Positions 46,836 to 57,997 of a stretch of DNA of 64,000 bases are shown piece after piece. This DNA is from Entonaema liquescens. Lineage: Eukaryota > Ascomycota > Sordariomycetes > Xylariales > Xylariaceae. Location of the stretch: the NCBI GenBank assembly GCA_902805475.1, contig CADCSX010000009.1, forward strand, positions 372,001 through 436,000, written 5' to 3'. The position numbers were made by a program, and so were the translations under genes. Numbering within the stretch: the stretch's first letter is position 1; every line of letters begins with the position of its first letter. Below the pieces are notes generated by a model. The model did no database searches. It was not told where the DNA came from and saw nothing but the letters and a program-made list of their open reading frames with translations.

Positions 46836-47921
46836 ATGGATGTAGGAGCCTTCTTTCTGAGATTTACAGGGCCATGGGGTCGTCGTCGATTAACTCCATG
46901 GCAAAGAGAGGACATAGTCGAGTCCTCAGAAGCCCTGCTTGAAGAAGATTCCAAGATACACGTACGAGAGCCGCCAAAGCAAAAACAAGGCCGGACACTA
47001 TGGGCTATAACCATCGTCAACTTAATCTTCTTTGGGGTAGCATTGACTCTATACTTTGCTGCTTGGGCGAAATATACCGAGCGCAATGCGTGCCTTAGGG
47101 CTACATCCACGTATTGTAAGCCGCTATCCTCGCTAGCAACCCGGCGGGGACACGATGAGGTTTGCTGACCATCCCTTTTGCTAGCTCCAGTTCTTGAGGA
47201 AGTCGACATATCACTCACTGATACTATACTGAACGGAAGCCTTTGGTTAGGAAAGAACCCACCTATCTGGAGAGGTCTCCCGGATTCCAACGAAAGCAAT
47301 GAAGCTTGGGACAGCTTTGAACACGTAAAGCCCATCGCCTTAACCAAGGACCAAATAGTGGCAATGGGCAAGGATCCCGCCACGGTAGCTAAGTTCGATG
47401 ACGACTATTGGGGCTTGGGGGATGATGCGTATGTGGGCGCGCTCGACTTTTTCCATCAAGTTCACTGTCTGAATGTGCTACGACATGAATCCTTCAGATA
47501 CTGGAACCGGGAGGGCGAGACTGTGCCCAAGTGGGATGAAATCCACTGGATTCATATACAGCATTGCGTCGGCATGATGATGGAGCATCTCCTCTGTAAT
47601 GCTGATGCCGGGTTTTTGACTTACAACTGGGTGGAACATTCGTTGCATCCTTTTCCGGATATGAGTGGTAAGTTCATAAGTCTTCTAAGTCCCCTATGGC
47701 CATCGCTAACTGATCATTCCGCAGTACGGAAGCAATGCAGAGACTGGCGCCAACTGATCGAGTATCGCGACGTCCATGGCGTGAACGTGACCAAGTACAT
47801 AGAATGGACAAAGCCCGAGGGGGTTACGGAACTCGAACAGCCTCCAGACTGGTGGGAGCACCGCAGCCAACACGACAAGGCGTATTACGCTAACGGGACA
47901 GTGATTGATAATTCAATATAA
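46836..47921 (+). CDS. UstYa-family (DUF3328) oxidase
   Basis: Exons 46836..47115, 47185..47667 and 47725..47921 give 319 aa. A single membrane segment lies at about 55-77 (TLWAITIVNLIFFGVALTLYFAAW). Both diagnostic HxxHC motifs are present: HQVHC at 184-188 and HIQHC at 217-221. Other family marks are a WxGLP-like stretch (IWRGLP), DDDYWGLGDDAYVG and a C-terminal WDWR-type CRDWRQL. UstYa/UstYb-type proteins catalyse oxidative cyclisation and hydroxylation of ribosomal peptides in ustiloxin, phomopsin, asperipin and related pathways. Divergent placement next to a Kex2-repeat precursor strongly suggests this one acts on that peptide. The ATG at 46836 is the first Met in the frame. Confidence 0.88.
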
Positions 47922-48535
47922 AAGGATCTCTACTTGGACTATGTTTCGACTCACTGAGTGCCTACCTAGCCCAAGTATCAATAGTGGTGTATGTCAAAGT
48001 GTAAGGTGTAAAGTGTAAGGTGTAAGTTGCAAGGTGGATAATAAAAATAACAGTAACTAAAATAATAACACAGAAAGTTTGAATGCCCACTGCGGTCCCA
48101 CGCGAATCCCCCCGAAGCCCCAGCATTATGTAAGATTGTAAGCAATCTGCATTAGCGTGTCCCCAATATGTAACCTCACTAGCCTATCAGAGCTATCTTT
48201 AAGGCCCGAAGAGTGAGTGTAACCAACGGGTCGGTACTTCTTCATAGAAGCATTTCTCTAAGCGGACCGAGGTACCTCGAAATATCATCATCCTCTTCTT
48301 TTTCATATCCACGAAGCTACCAATGTAATATTTAGATGTCACAGATCGGATCATGATGGATCATGATGGATCAAATTAGACCATTATTCCGGCCCAGTCC
48401 GACGTCTCGTGGTCCTGTTATAAGCGATGGAAGATAAATAAGACTTCGGCCGTCTCTCATCCAACTTAACACTCACTCATCGCTCATCAACTCAGACACT
48501 AGATAATATCAAATCTCTCATATCACACCTATATC
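47922..48535. other. Intergenic region with short tandem runs
   Basis: Contains a GTGTAAG-type tandem at 47998-48036 and a duplicated GGATCATGAT at 48347-48372. A plausible promoter for the following gene. No gene seen. Confidence 0.5.
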
Positions 48536-49035
48536 ATGGCATCGGGACTATTCTTCGACCCCTTAACACTCCTACGTGTTGCACCACTGGTCACGTCCAC
48601 AGCCTCGATCGTTATTGCACGCGACTCACATCTCTTCCTCAACGCCCTTGTGTCCCTGAAAAGCATCGAGGCCAGGTCAACGAGATCGCACCACGTTACT
48701 TCGAGGCATTCTTCTGGAAAGGACTGCCTTCTATTTTCCTCACTTACGGCTTGTCCGTGACCTGTGGACTCGTCAACGCTTACTCGAGATCGTACGCCGT
48801 TTCCTGGAACTGGTATGCTGCTGGGTCGGCACTGGCCTTTGCTCACTTCGCTTTCGTACCTAAGATTATGTGGAAGGTGAAGGACGCTGTCGATGCGAAG
48901 GAAGCCCCTGACGGCGGAGCTGCTGATGCTATTCAGGGCTGGTTGGATGTGCACCATGTGAGGACTGCTCTAGTAGATATTCCGGGTTGGGCGTGTTTCC
49001 TCGTTGCTACGGTGAAGGCTTTGAAGTCGATTTAA
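48536..49035 (+). CDS. DUF1772-like four-helix membrane protein; one apparent 1-base frameshift
   Basis: 166 aa if one C is restored at the CCC run near 48653-48655, where NALVS in the first frame continues as PEKHRGQVNEIAPRYFEAFFWKG in the second. About four hydrophobic helices are visible (APLVTSTASIVIA; LPSIFLTYGLSVTCGLVNAY; WYAAGSALAFAHFAFVP; VDIPGWACFLVATVKAL), with a conserved His near HHVRTALVDIPGW. It belongs to a family of small fungal integral membrane proteins related to DUF1772/anthrone-oxygenase-like proteins; biochemical role mostly unknown. It lies 0.6 kb downstream of the UstYa gene on the same strand, so it could belong to the RiPP cluster. Confidence 0.75.
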
Positions 49036-49758
49036 ACCCGTATATACTCTCCGAACAAATATCTATCTGATACTAATACAAGGCATATATAATTCATATT
49101 CCAACGTTATTATCGAATCTTAGAAATCTGTTAACCAGTAAATTCGTATAGTTAGTTAGGTACCTTATAAACATAAGACTCCTTACTATAATAACATGAA
49201 CTCCGAAATGCTTTGATAAATCACTTCGGCTTTAAATACTAGCTAGCTCAATACTAGTTAAGCGTAGAAACGGGGGGCATATCTCCAATTTATCCGTCAA
49301 TCAGGACGAGGGGAATTCCTTAGTATACGGTCTCTCTTCTGTAGAACAACAGTCCGTCTTGTTAAAACTACAGTCTAATATTTTAAGTACATTCTTAATA
49401 GAATAGAACAATACAAGGCCGTATTTATATGAAAAGGGACTATATCCCCCCGAACTACCCCGAATTCAATCTATACTCATTCCCCACACGAACTTCAACC
49501 CCTCCAACGAACCCCACGATCTGGGACTTTGAGGCCATACGTCTTTCTTTCGTGTTGCAGTCGTCTCGTATATACATAATAAAACATTATCTCTTCTTGG
49601 CTTGGTTTTGTCATCTTTTTTTATTATTTTCTCTCTCCTATTGACTAACTCCCCTCGCTTTACTACTACTTACTTCCCCCTTTATACTTACTACATCATA
49701 TCCCTAAACTCGACAAGATCCCTCCTTTCGGTATAAGAGATCTTCAAAATAAATTAAA
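49036..49758. other. Intergenic region, no gene seen
   Basis: AT-rich upstream region of the enolase-superfamily gene; long pyrimidine-rich stretches at 49640-49700 fit a fungal promoter. A 71-codon frame at 49429 is not accepted. Confidence 0.5.
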
Positions 49759-51214
49759 ATGCCCGAGATCACAATCACCGGCTTCCGGACCCGCGACGTG
49801 CGGTTTCCCACGTCCCTGGACAAGACCGGGTCCGACGCCATGAACGCCGCCGGTGATTACTCCTCCGCGTACTGCATCCTCGAGACGGACTCGGAATTCA
49901 CAGGCCACGGAATGGTAGGGATTCTCTTTAACCCTACACACACACACTCCCCCCTCTCCCCCCCTCTTTTTCTCTCAAGAAAAAAAAAAGAAGAAAAGAA
50001 TACACTAACACAATCCAGACCTTCACAATCGGCCGCGGCAACGACATCGTCTGCGCCGCCATAGCGCACCTCGCGCAACGCATCCAGCACCGGACCCTCT
50101 CGAGCCTCGTCTCGAACTGGGGCCAGACCTGGCGGCACCTCGTCAACGACTCGCAGCTGCGATGGATCGGCCCCGAGAAAGGCGTCATCCACCTGGCGCT
50201 CGGCGCCGTCGTCAACGCCGTCTGGGACCTGTGGGCCAAGACCCTGGGCAAGCCCGTGTGGCGCGTCGTCGCCGAGATGAGCGCCGAGGAGGTCGTCCGG
50301 TGCGTCGACTTCCGGTACATTACGGACGCGATCACGCCCGAGGAGGCCGTGGCGCTGCTGACGAGGGCGCAGGAGGGCAAGCAGGCGCGGTTCACAGACG
50401 CGCTGGAGAGTAAAGCCGTGCCGGCGTATACCACGAGCGCGGGGTGGCTCGGCTACGGCGAGGACAAGATGCGCGCGCTGCTGCGGGAGACGCTGGCGAA
50501 CGGGTACAAGTACTTCAAGCTGAAAGTCGGGGGTCGGTGGCGCAGGACCAGCAGCGGCTAGCGATCGCGCGGGAGGTGATCGGGTACGACGACGGCAACG
50601 TGCTGATGGTGGACGCGAACCAGATCTGGAGCGTGCCGGACGCCATCGCCCACATGAAGCAGCTGGCCTCGTACAAGCCGTGGTTCATCGAGGAGCCGAC
50701 GTCGCCGGACGACGTGCTGGGGCACAAGGCGGTGCGGGACGCCCTGCGGCCGTACGGCATCGGCGTCGCGACCGGCGAGATGTGCCAGAACCGCGTCGTG
50801 TTCAAGCAGCTGCTCGCCAGCGGCGCGATCGACGTCTGTCAGATCGACGCGTGTCGATTAGGTGGTGTAAACGAGGTCTTGGCAGTGCTACTTATGGCTG
50901 CGAAGTTCGGTGTCCCGGTTGTTCCTCACTCGGGTGGTGTAGGATTGCCGGAGTACACGCAGCATCTAAGCACGATCGACTACGTGGTGGTTAGCGGGAA
51001 GCGCTCTGTGTTAGAGTACGTGGACCATTTACACGAGCACTTTTTACACCCGTCCGCCGTAAAGGACGGGTACTATCAGACGCCGACGGAGCCGGGATAC
51101 AGCGTGGAGATGAAGCCCGAGAGTATGGATCGGTTTAGTTACCCGGGCGAGGAGGGGGTTAGTTGGTGGAGGACTGAAGAGGCAAAGCCGATCTTAGAGG
51201 GTGAGAAGATCTGA
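49759..51214 (+). CDS. L-fuconate dehydratase-like enzyme (mandelate racemase/enolase superfamily); one apparent 1-base frameshift
   Basis: Exons 49759..49914 and 50019..51214 give 450 aa if one G is added to the five-G run at 50529-50533; this restores YKYFKLKVGG-SVAQDQQRLAIAREVIG. Superfamily residues are all visible: Lys in KLKVG, metal ligands in VDANQIW, EEPTSPDD and ATGEMCQN, and the catalytic His in VPHSGGVGLPEY. The enzyme dehydrates sugar acids; the MPEITITGFRTRDVRFPTS start and DKTGSDAMN match fungal L-fuconate dehydratase (ENOSF1-like) proteins. Cytosolic sugar-acid catabolism is likely. The coding part is much more GC-rich than its surroundings. Confidence 0.9.
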
Positions 51215-51566
51215 GCTCCTCTTAAGGGCATGGCTGCTGGAACAGGATAGGAAAAGGGGCTACGCATTTTATGAATACTACGGAGCATCAAGGAGACACC
51301 GCAATGTTACGATGTACTCTATCTTTAAGATGGCCATGTATTGAATCCTAACGGAAAATGTCACTAAACTCTTTGGCATTCACCAAAAACTGGCAGTGCG
51401 CGATAAAATGGCTATAAGGAAATGGGATTCGAGCATCTGTATCAAAATGACCAAAGCTCAGAGGGACTCCATGTCACACAAGTGGTTATGGACGTTTACT
51501 TTATATTATCAACATATACTCTTATACATATACACTTGAATTGCCAAACCACGCATGCTCGCCCAG
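51215..51566. other. Intergenic region, no gene seen
   Basis: 350-bp convergent spacer. Nothing recognised. Confidence 0.5.
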
Positions 51567-53366
51567 TCATAGCCTCCTAATCTTCATCCACTCGTTGGTG
51601 CCCAGTCCCAGGTTTAAGCCGTTTCGAGCCCACCATCTACGGACCGGTCTGGGATCCCCGATAGCGTCTTCAAGCGCCTCCTCAATATCGCAAGTTTTGT
51701 ATTCCACCCGGTGCGATCTTCCGTCGGCCTGGTTCTCTCCCCGGGCGTATTGTTTCCACCACTCCAGCACCTCGACGTACCCTTGCTTCGTCGGTGCGAC
51801 CAACACCTGAGAGTCAAACGACAGCTTATCCCCCTTAAGTTCTCGCCATACGTCTAAGACCGCTGTTTGTCCGTGCGCGCTAGCAATCTTACAGACACCC
51901 TCGCCATGAGCTGCCGGAATTCCCGAGCTTTCCCACCAACGTAGTACTGCCGTCTGCCCATATTGAGCGGCAGTGAGGAGACTACGACCGGGTTTAAGCA
52001 GGATATTGTCGTGCTTCAGCGCAGCATCCCGCCACCACTCCAAGACGAGAAGATGCCCCTTCGCCGAGGCTGACTCCAGCGCTGCCTCAGTATACTTAAG
52101 CGTGAGGCCAGAGCGGAGCCACCAATCTAGAACGTGAACATAACCCATGCGCGATGCATTATCCAATGCTTCGGCGTCATATTCCTTCTTCAAAAATGAA
52201 GGAGAGGTATTCCACCAATCGAGGATATCCGTCCGCCCGTATACACCAGATGCCTTGTTCGGCAGTAACTTGGAGCTGAATGATGCCCAGAATACCTTGC
52301 TAAGATGTGTTTCTAAGTAGGTGAGGACATCCGTAAGCGAAAATTTAATGATCAGCTTCACTGCCAGATAGGACACGAAGCGGAGCCCCTTAGGCGCTTC
52401 TGAGAGTTTCTGACATATCGCTTCCGTTCCGGGACACGAGAGTATTAACCACTCGAGATCATGTATGTATAGCTCAATGGGATCAGATAGGGTTGCACGA
52501 TCAGTCCTCCATTCCGGCGGTGTCTTTAAATTCGTAAATATGTTAAGAGCCGTAGCCAGTTCCCAGTCGCCGACGTGTTCGAATATAATGGACCATATCT
52601 CCGGCGGTAAAGTCTTAGTGGTTCGACTTGTACTGGTTGTATGCAAAGCCTGCTGCGTAGCGACTTCCACATCGTGTCCTAGGCTCATCAATTCGGCTTG
52701 GTTCTTGATTATACCAACGAGGTCGTTGAATCCATCCCACGATACTATTCGCTTATGCGCGCTCTGTCCCTCATAATGCCACAATACGGGAGCCATGACC
52801 TTAACCCAATTCCATTTGCGCTTGATTTTACTCAGCTGCTTCTTCGTCATGGGGTTCTCCCACATCTGCACCGACATTCCAGGTACTAACAGAATCTTCT
52901 TGGACACATCCCAGGCTCTTAGTATTTCCAGAAGGGTAGTATCGGCGATGCCGGACATCATCTTGGCGAGGTGGTCAGCATCGATAGGAGCTAAGACGAG
53001 CAGGTCAGCCCACTCGACGAGTTCGAATGCAGTCTGTCTGGCCGATTCTATCGCATCCCTAGTTCTCTGGTCGGCGTCGATAGCCAGCGTGGCTAAACTT
53101 CTATTCTCCATGACGATAATATCGTGGGTTAGCCGAACCGGTATTTCGTCAACCAGAGCCCGGGTTTCGATCTGGGCATCCTTGAGTAGGCGCACGGCGA
53201 TAGCCTGGGCGTAGGCGACATCTCTTTGGCCATTTGCGGCAACTAGTAGACGTAGTCGTCTAGTTCGTGGCATTAGGTGTAACGATGAGGAGGACGAGTT
53301 TGCGGTGAGAGAAGTAGGAAAAAGACGGGGATCGGGGGCAGAGTCGGTAGAAGATTCATCGACCAT
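51567..53366 (-). CDS. Flavoprotein-domain / F-box-like / ankyrin-like repeat fusion protein
   Basis: Single exon, 599 aa. Residues about 35-230 form a flavoprotein (phosphopantothenoylcysteine decarboxylase-like) fold: RLRLLVAANGQRDVAYAQ, FELVEWADLLVLAPIDADHLAKM and ILLVPGMSVQMWENPMTKKQL. Residues about 255-290 (TLPPEIWSIIFEHVGDWELATALNIF) look like an F-box. The C-terminal half has ankyrin-like repeats with a striking paired Trp (VLDWWLRSGLTLKYTEAALESASAKGH, VLEWW, VLRWW). An ATG at 53366 or the MPRTRR methionine (residue 32) could start it. The combination suggests a ubiquitin-ligase adaptor with an FMN-fold module; whether the flavin-site His/Cys are active is not clear. Confidence 0.75.
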   Translation of the reverse strand: MVDESSTDSAPDPRLFPTSLTANSSSSSLHLMPRTRRLRLLVAANGQRDVAYAQAIAVRLLKDAQIETRALVDEIPVRLTHDIIVMENRSLATLAIDADQRTRDAIESARQTAFELVEWADLLVLAPIDADHLAKMMSGIADTTLLEILRAWDVSKKILLVPGMSVQMWENPMTKKQLSKIKRKWNWVKVMAPVLWHYEGQSAHKRIVSWDGFNDLVGIIKNQAELMSLGHDVEVATQQALHTTSTSRTTKTLPPEIWSIIFEHVGDWELATALNIFTNLKTPPEWRTDRATLSDPIELYIHDLEWLILSCPGTEAICQKLSEAPKGLRFVSYLAVKLIIKFSLTDVLTYLETHLSKVFWASFSSKLLPNKASGVYGRTDILDWWNTSPSFLKKEYDAEALDNASRMGYVHVLDWWLRSGLTLKYTEAALESASAKGHLLVLEWWRDAALKHDNILLKPGRSLLTAAQYGQTAVLRWWESSGIPAAHGEGVCKIASAHGQTAVLDVWRELKGDKLSFDSQVLVAPTKQGYVEVLEWWKQYARGENQADGRSHRVEYKTCDIEEALEDAIGDPRPVRRWWARNGLNLGLGTNEWMKIRRL

Positions 53367-54745
53367 GTTGACGCATTATGACGGTGGAGTATCAGCGTCA
53401 GTACCGGTGTCTGTGCTAATAAATGGTTCGATACGCTTCGGGCACCAATGCGTTTACCGTCGGTATCGCGATAGCGTTGGTCAATACTTAAAGCGAATTG
53501 TGCTTGTACGATAGTTTTGACGATGATCTCAATCACTCGGGAACGAAGACGGCTTATCCCTAGCGCTTGAGAAGGCAAGGGAGGATCGAGTATGATGGCA
53601 GAAAGTGTAAATACTACTGTATTAGACGTTATGGACAGCCCCACGCCAAGTCGCGATAGACACTAAAAATCCGACGGGCTTCGAAGAAACTGGAGAACTT
53701 CTGAGGTGGCGCTTTGGAACAAAGGTTTGTTGTAGTTAATTGTCCCAATATACGATCGAGTACGATATAAAATGATATTAAGCGAATTGAATTGTTAATT
53801 TGTATGTTAATAGGTAAATAGGTATGTTTCTGTAAAAGTGGCGTGGGTGGCGGGAAGTTGAAGCACGATATTTTTTGACCCTGAATAATTAAAATGTTCA
53901 AATGTTCGTACGATCGATACATGTAACATGCATGTACAATCTAATTGTACATCAAGTACGTATGTACATGCATACCTATATGTATGATGGAAGTGGAAGC
54001 TTGACACTCTGCTGGGGCTCACCTTCTCAGCTTCTCCACCTCTATACCTCTATACCTCTATACCTACCTAAATCAAGAACTGAATAGTGGGGCAGGCTAG
54101 CTGGTCAAACATCGATACGCAGGTACACGTTCGGATATGTACGCACCCGTTTTATTTTATTTTATTTTTTAGTAGGTAAAATAGCCTCAAACCTTGGAAG
54201 CTGACCAAACAGAGATACCCGAGAGGCCGTAAAGAACCGGAGCTAAGTACGGGTAGACGGAACCCCTTATTACCTATGTGTGTAACTTGTCAAACTCATG
54301 CAAATCTCGACTATTTAACTATTAGTTAACTATACAAAAAAAACCATCACATTTCAGTATCACAAAGCGAGCTATTACGATAAAGTGATATTCCTATTCT
54401 AAGAAGAAATCCTAATTTTCCATTCCGCAATCAAGAGGGTCTCCATATTCTTCTTACCCTCCGTCTACGTAGAATATGTTTGCTATAATTTTGTACCGTA
54501 TAACAAAGCATAAGCATAGGACAAGCAGGTATCTGATATCCTAGCCTTAAAACGATTAAACCCGGTATAAACAAGGTGGGAGACTGATAAAACAGCTGCC
54601 ATGGTGAATGTAGACGTGGATATAGGGCTGTCATGTGTAAAAACCCCCCTCGTCTTCCTACGTGGTATCGAGGAAGAAAAATATGGTTAAAGAGAAAAAA
54701 CGTAACTCGAACGCCATGTCGCTCGCCTGGTAGAAGAAGTCATTA
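53367..54745. other. Intergenic region with short tandem repeat
   Basis: 1.4 kb. Contains a CCTCTATAC tandem triplication at 54039-54065 and TTTTATTTTATTTTATTTT at 54151-54169. No gene supported. Confidence 0.5.
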
Positions 54746-56496
54746 TCAGCGCAAACCAATCACACTCATCTCGAGCGTCCACACTCTCCGAATCCACACT
54801 TTCAGAGTGCCTTCTACACCCTCCACGTCTTGCAGATCCACTCCTTCCCACCAGCAACGCCGCGCCGGCTTTCTCCAGAAGAGAAGCAGCTTTTGTGCCA
54901 TGCCAACAGCATTGCTTCCCATGTCGTTACCGCGTATATCGCTACGCAGCCGAGCAAGGGCCAGACTGCACACGACAGCTTTGTTCGGCTCGCCAGCACG
55001 ATGGCCCCACCTATCGTCGTGGTTGAAGCCACTATATTGATTGTTAGTGGATAACAATTCATATACTCAATTAGGACAAGAATTGGATTGATATCACTTA
55101 CCCAGCCGTCAGCATTTCGATAAGGTGTGCCTCGGTAGTACCGGGCTCGTCACTTCTTTTAAGGCCCGAAAAGATCCCATCTTGCTTAAGAAGAGCTCTG
55201 GCAGCGGCGCGCTTAACCTCAATCATTTCGGCTTGGCCAATGTCGGGTCGAGGAGGGATAGCATAAAAGTCAAGGTCTTCCCGCAAGACAATGATACCAG
55301 CTCGCTTGCTTCCGTCTTCACCTCGGCCGCCCAGCGAGTCGATAGGGACAGCACCGCCTTCGGGTGAAGCAGTAGGGGAGGCCTCATTGGGGATAGATTG
55401 TGCTACATTCCGGAAGAAGTCCAGCATATATTGTAGAGAAGCGGGATCATACTGGGAAATAAGGTCAGTGATATGTATATTTATGTTGGAGACGAGATTG
55501 CGAAGTGTAGAAGCAGGGAAATACGTGCTAAGCGATGTAGCGGACGCATCGCATGTGAAATTTGAGGTAATCTGAGTGAAATGTGTAGGAGGGCTATCAT
55601 TGAGTGTACTGACATCGACTTGCACGGCATCACCCTCAGAGAAGCCGCCCATATGGCCTTCAGGAAAGAGACCGTTGGGGAATAGGGAGAGAAGGACGAA
55701 TTCCGGTAGCGTTAGCAATTCATCTCTAGATAGTACGAAGCGCGTGCCACTATATAGAAAATCCAATTAGCATCCAATTAAGAGATTATCTAGTAGGAAT
55801 GACTTACCGCAGGTCCATAGTAATGGTTTCGTCGGCCCCGACATCTGTAATCTAGTTTTAACACCCTTATTCAATTCGAGGGTAGTACTTCTTGCGCCTC
55901 TTACCTCCAATAGCATTGACAGGAGGACCTCCTTGTTGGACTTGAGTAATAATACTCGACGCACCACCGGCAGCCGCCATTAGATACGTAAATGAGAGTA
56001 ACGGACTATATCCTTCAGAGTAGGCGGGAGGTGGTTCGTTAGGATCGTCGACTTTCTGGCTCGACTCGCCCTTAACGTCCTGTGGAAGCGCTCGTTTAGT
56101 TTCCGCGACGGTGTCGTCGAACGAAGTGGATCTCTCGAGAGGGCTGTCAAAGGCCGAGTCGGAGGGTGCGTAAGCGGGAGCAGCAGTCGCAGATGAGGCA
56201 CCGGCTTCGGAAGTAGGCCCGCAGGGAGTCGGCGCAAGCTTGAAGTGATCGTCAACGGTGTATAGGCTTGAGAAGGGCGGCGGAGCGGGACGCGAGACAG
56301 CTAGCGAAAAGGATGTCGAAGCAGAAGCTTCAGAAGTTGAGTAGGGATATTGTGGAGGAGGTGAACGTCCTCGGTTGAGATTGTCTACTTCGTCGTCGTT
56401 CTCGAACCTTAGGTTCCCTTCGCCTTCGTCGATATTGGTCGGTGGGAGCCCGGCGGACACGGACTGTCCGTGACTATCCTCCTGCGATTCAGACAA
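54746..56496 (-). CDS. whi2: WHI2-like phosphatase activator (BTB-like domain)
   Basis: Complement(54746..55031, 55102..55749, 55808..55844, 55905..56496) gives 520 aa with all phases consistent; the 37-base exon supplies DVGADETITMDLR. Residues 1-195 are disordered and Ser/Pro-rich. Then a BTB/POZ-like core starts GTRFVLSRDELLTLPEFVLLSLFPNGLFP and continues with YDPASLQYMLDFFRN. The rest includes REDLDFYAIPP and a basic C-terminal exon. In yeast WHI2 works with the Psr1/Psr2 phosphatases in the general stress response and in TORC1 restraint. Start ATG at 56496 is the first in frame. Confidence 0.88.
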
Positions 56497-57997
56497 CTTG
56501 GCGGTGTAATTTGCAAAGTGGAAAGCTCCTTTTTTTTTCTTGCTGAGCGGCTGTTGGCGCTGATGTTATTCACAGCCAAGTGTTGCCGTTGCTTGAGATT
56601 ACACAAAGCGGCAAGTGAGCTTGGGCTGAGCTCTCTGTCGCATAGGGAATCGATTACTGAATTTAGATACCAAGCATCACTTTGATATGATCACAAAGTG
56701 GTCGCAATTGTATAGGATCAAAAGTAAAGTGCAGAACAAGTCCAAGAACAGTAAGTTGCAATTATGAAGTTGATGATTTCTGGGAATCCCAGGCTCGACT
56801 TCCTTAATTTTATTGGTACAGACAAGGCCCCCTGAAGCTGGGATAGCACAAATGTATTTTTACGCTTTGTTTGGCGGACAAGGTACATAGCAACATTGGT
56901 ACGACCAACAACCTGGGGTGCTGCCTTCCATCTTTGGTCACAGCATTATAACTGGTTGACTAACCGCCAATTGTCCGAATCAAACCAATCAGTCCAATTT
57001 AGTCCATCGTGATTTCCCTAACAATGTCCAATCGATAAGACATGCTGACATCCCGTTGTTGTACATCAAGCAATAACTTACTTACCTAGGTAGGTATATA
57101 CCCCTAAGGTACTTACATTGACATGTCTTAATGTGCTACGCTACACGCTACGGTTTTAATCTTTCCGCCATTGAACAATTAGGTCTGGTTCTGGAACCAC
57201 GATTCAAGAAGCACCTGCATTATCTTAGGTACATCATTATCACATCATTGTGTTTATTATCGTTGTTGTAGATGTAAAGGTTCTAGTGGTTGCAGCGGAG
57301 CTGCAAAGTATAGATATATGTAATGTCACATGACAATCATCTAGACACTATCCTAGACAACTCTATTATCAAGATGATACGATGTTTCAACGTTAAAGGT
57401 TAAATATTTGTAACAGTTTGTGTAAACATTTACATATAGCTTAGGTACATGTATCATACGAATGTTTGGAGCTAATGTGTCAAGAGACTTATAGCCCTTA
57501 CATATACGTATCCAGTATACTAACAGACAAAAAATGCAGTTGCCCGAGTGTGTTCAGTACTTAAAACAAATACGAGGTTCCAATATTAGTAAAAGAAGAA
57601 AAAGAAGAGTAGCAGAATCACAGATATTGTCGTAGTTCATGTCGATAGATGGTAGTTATTCCGGTCCAAATAAAAATATGACCACATATAAAGCCTGTCT
57701 TTATACAAAATAGAAAGCACGAGATTGTAGAGAGTAACACAACCCTTCTTGGTAACAACTCATAGTTATTATCATACCCATGAAACAGAATTTGTATTAC
57801 CATCTTAGCCATTGCTGTAAAATATCATGTTTATTTCCTAAGTGGTAGGGGCCGCCGCAGAAGGCAAGTAGACCTGCTTTTTAGAGACCAAGGGTCCCGC
57901 CAAATTAATGCCCCTTCTACATCTGAACGCCGGGCTTCATGACAATCATCCTCGACTTATTCCCCTAATCAATCCCTTCATCCAACGAGTACAGTCA
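56497..57997. other. Intergenic region with an inverted copy of the dispersed repeat
   Basis: 1.5 kb. Holds copy C of the 103-bp repeat and a CCTAGGTAGGTA run at 57084. No gene supported. Confidence 0.5.
57236..57335 (-). repeat. Dispersed repeat, copy C (inverted, diverged)
   Basis: Minus strand matches copies A and B along the whole unit. The part from GCAGCTCCGCTGC to ATGTGATAAT is identical; the outer 30 bases differ at several sites and are slightly shorter. Confidence 0.85.
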
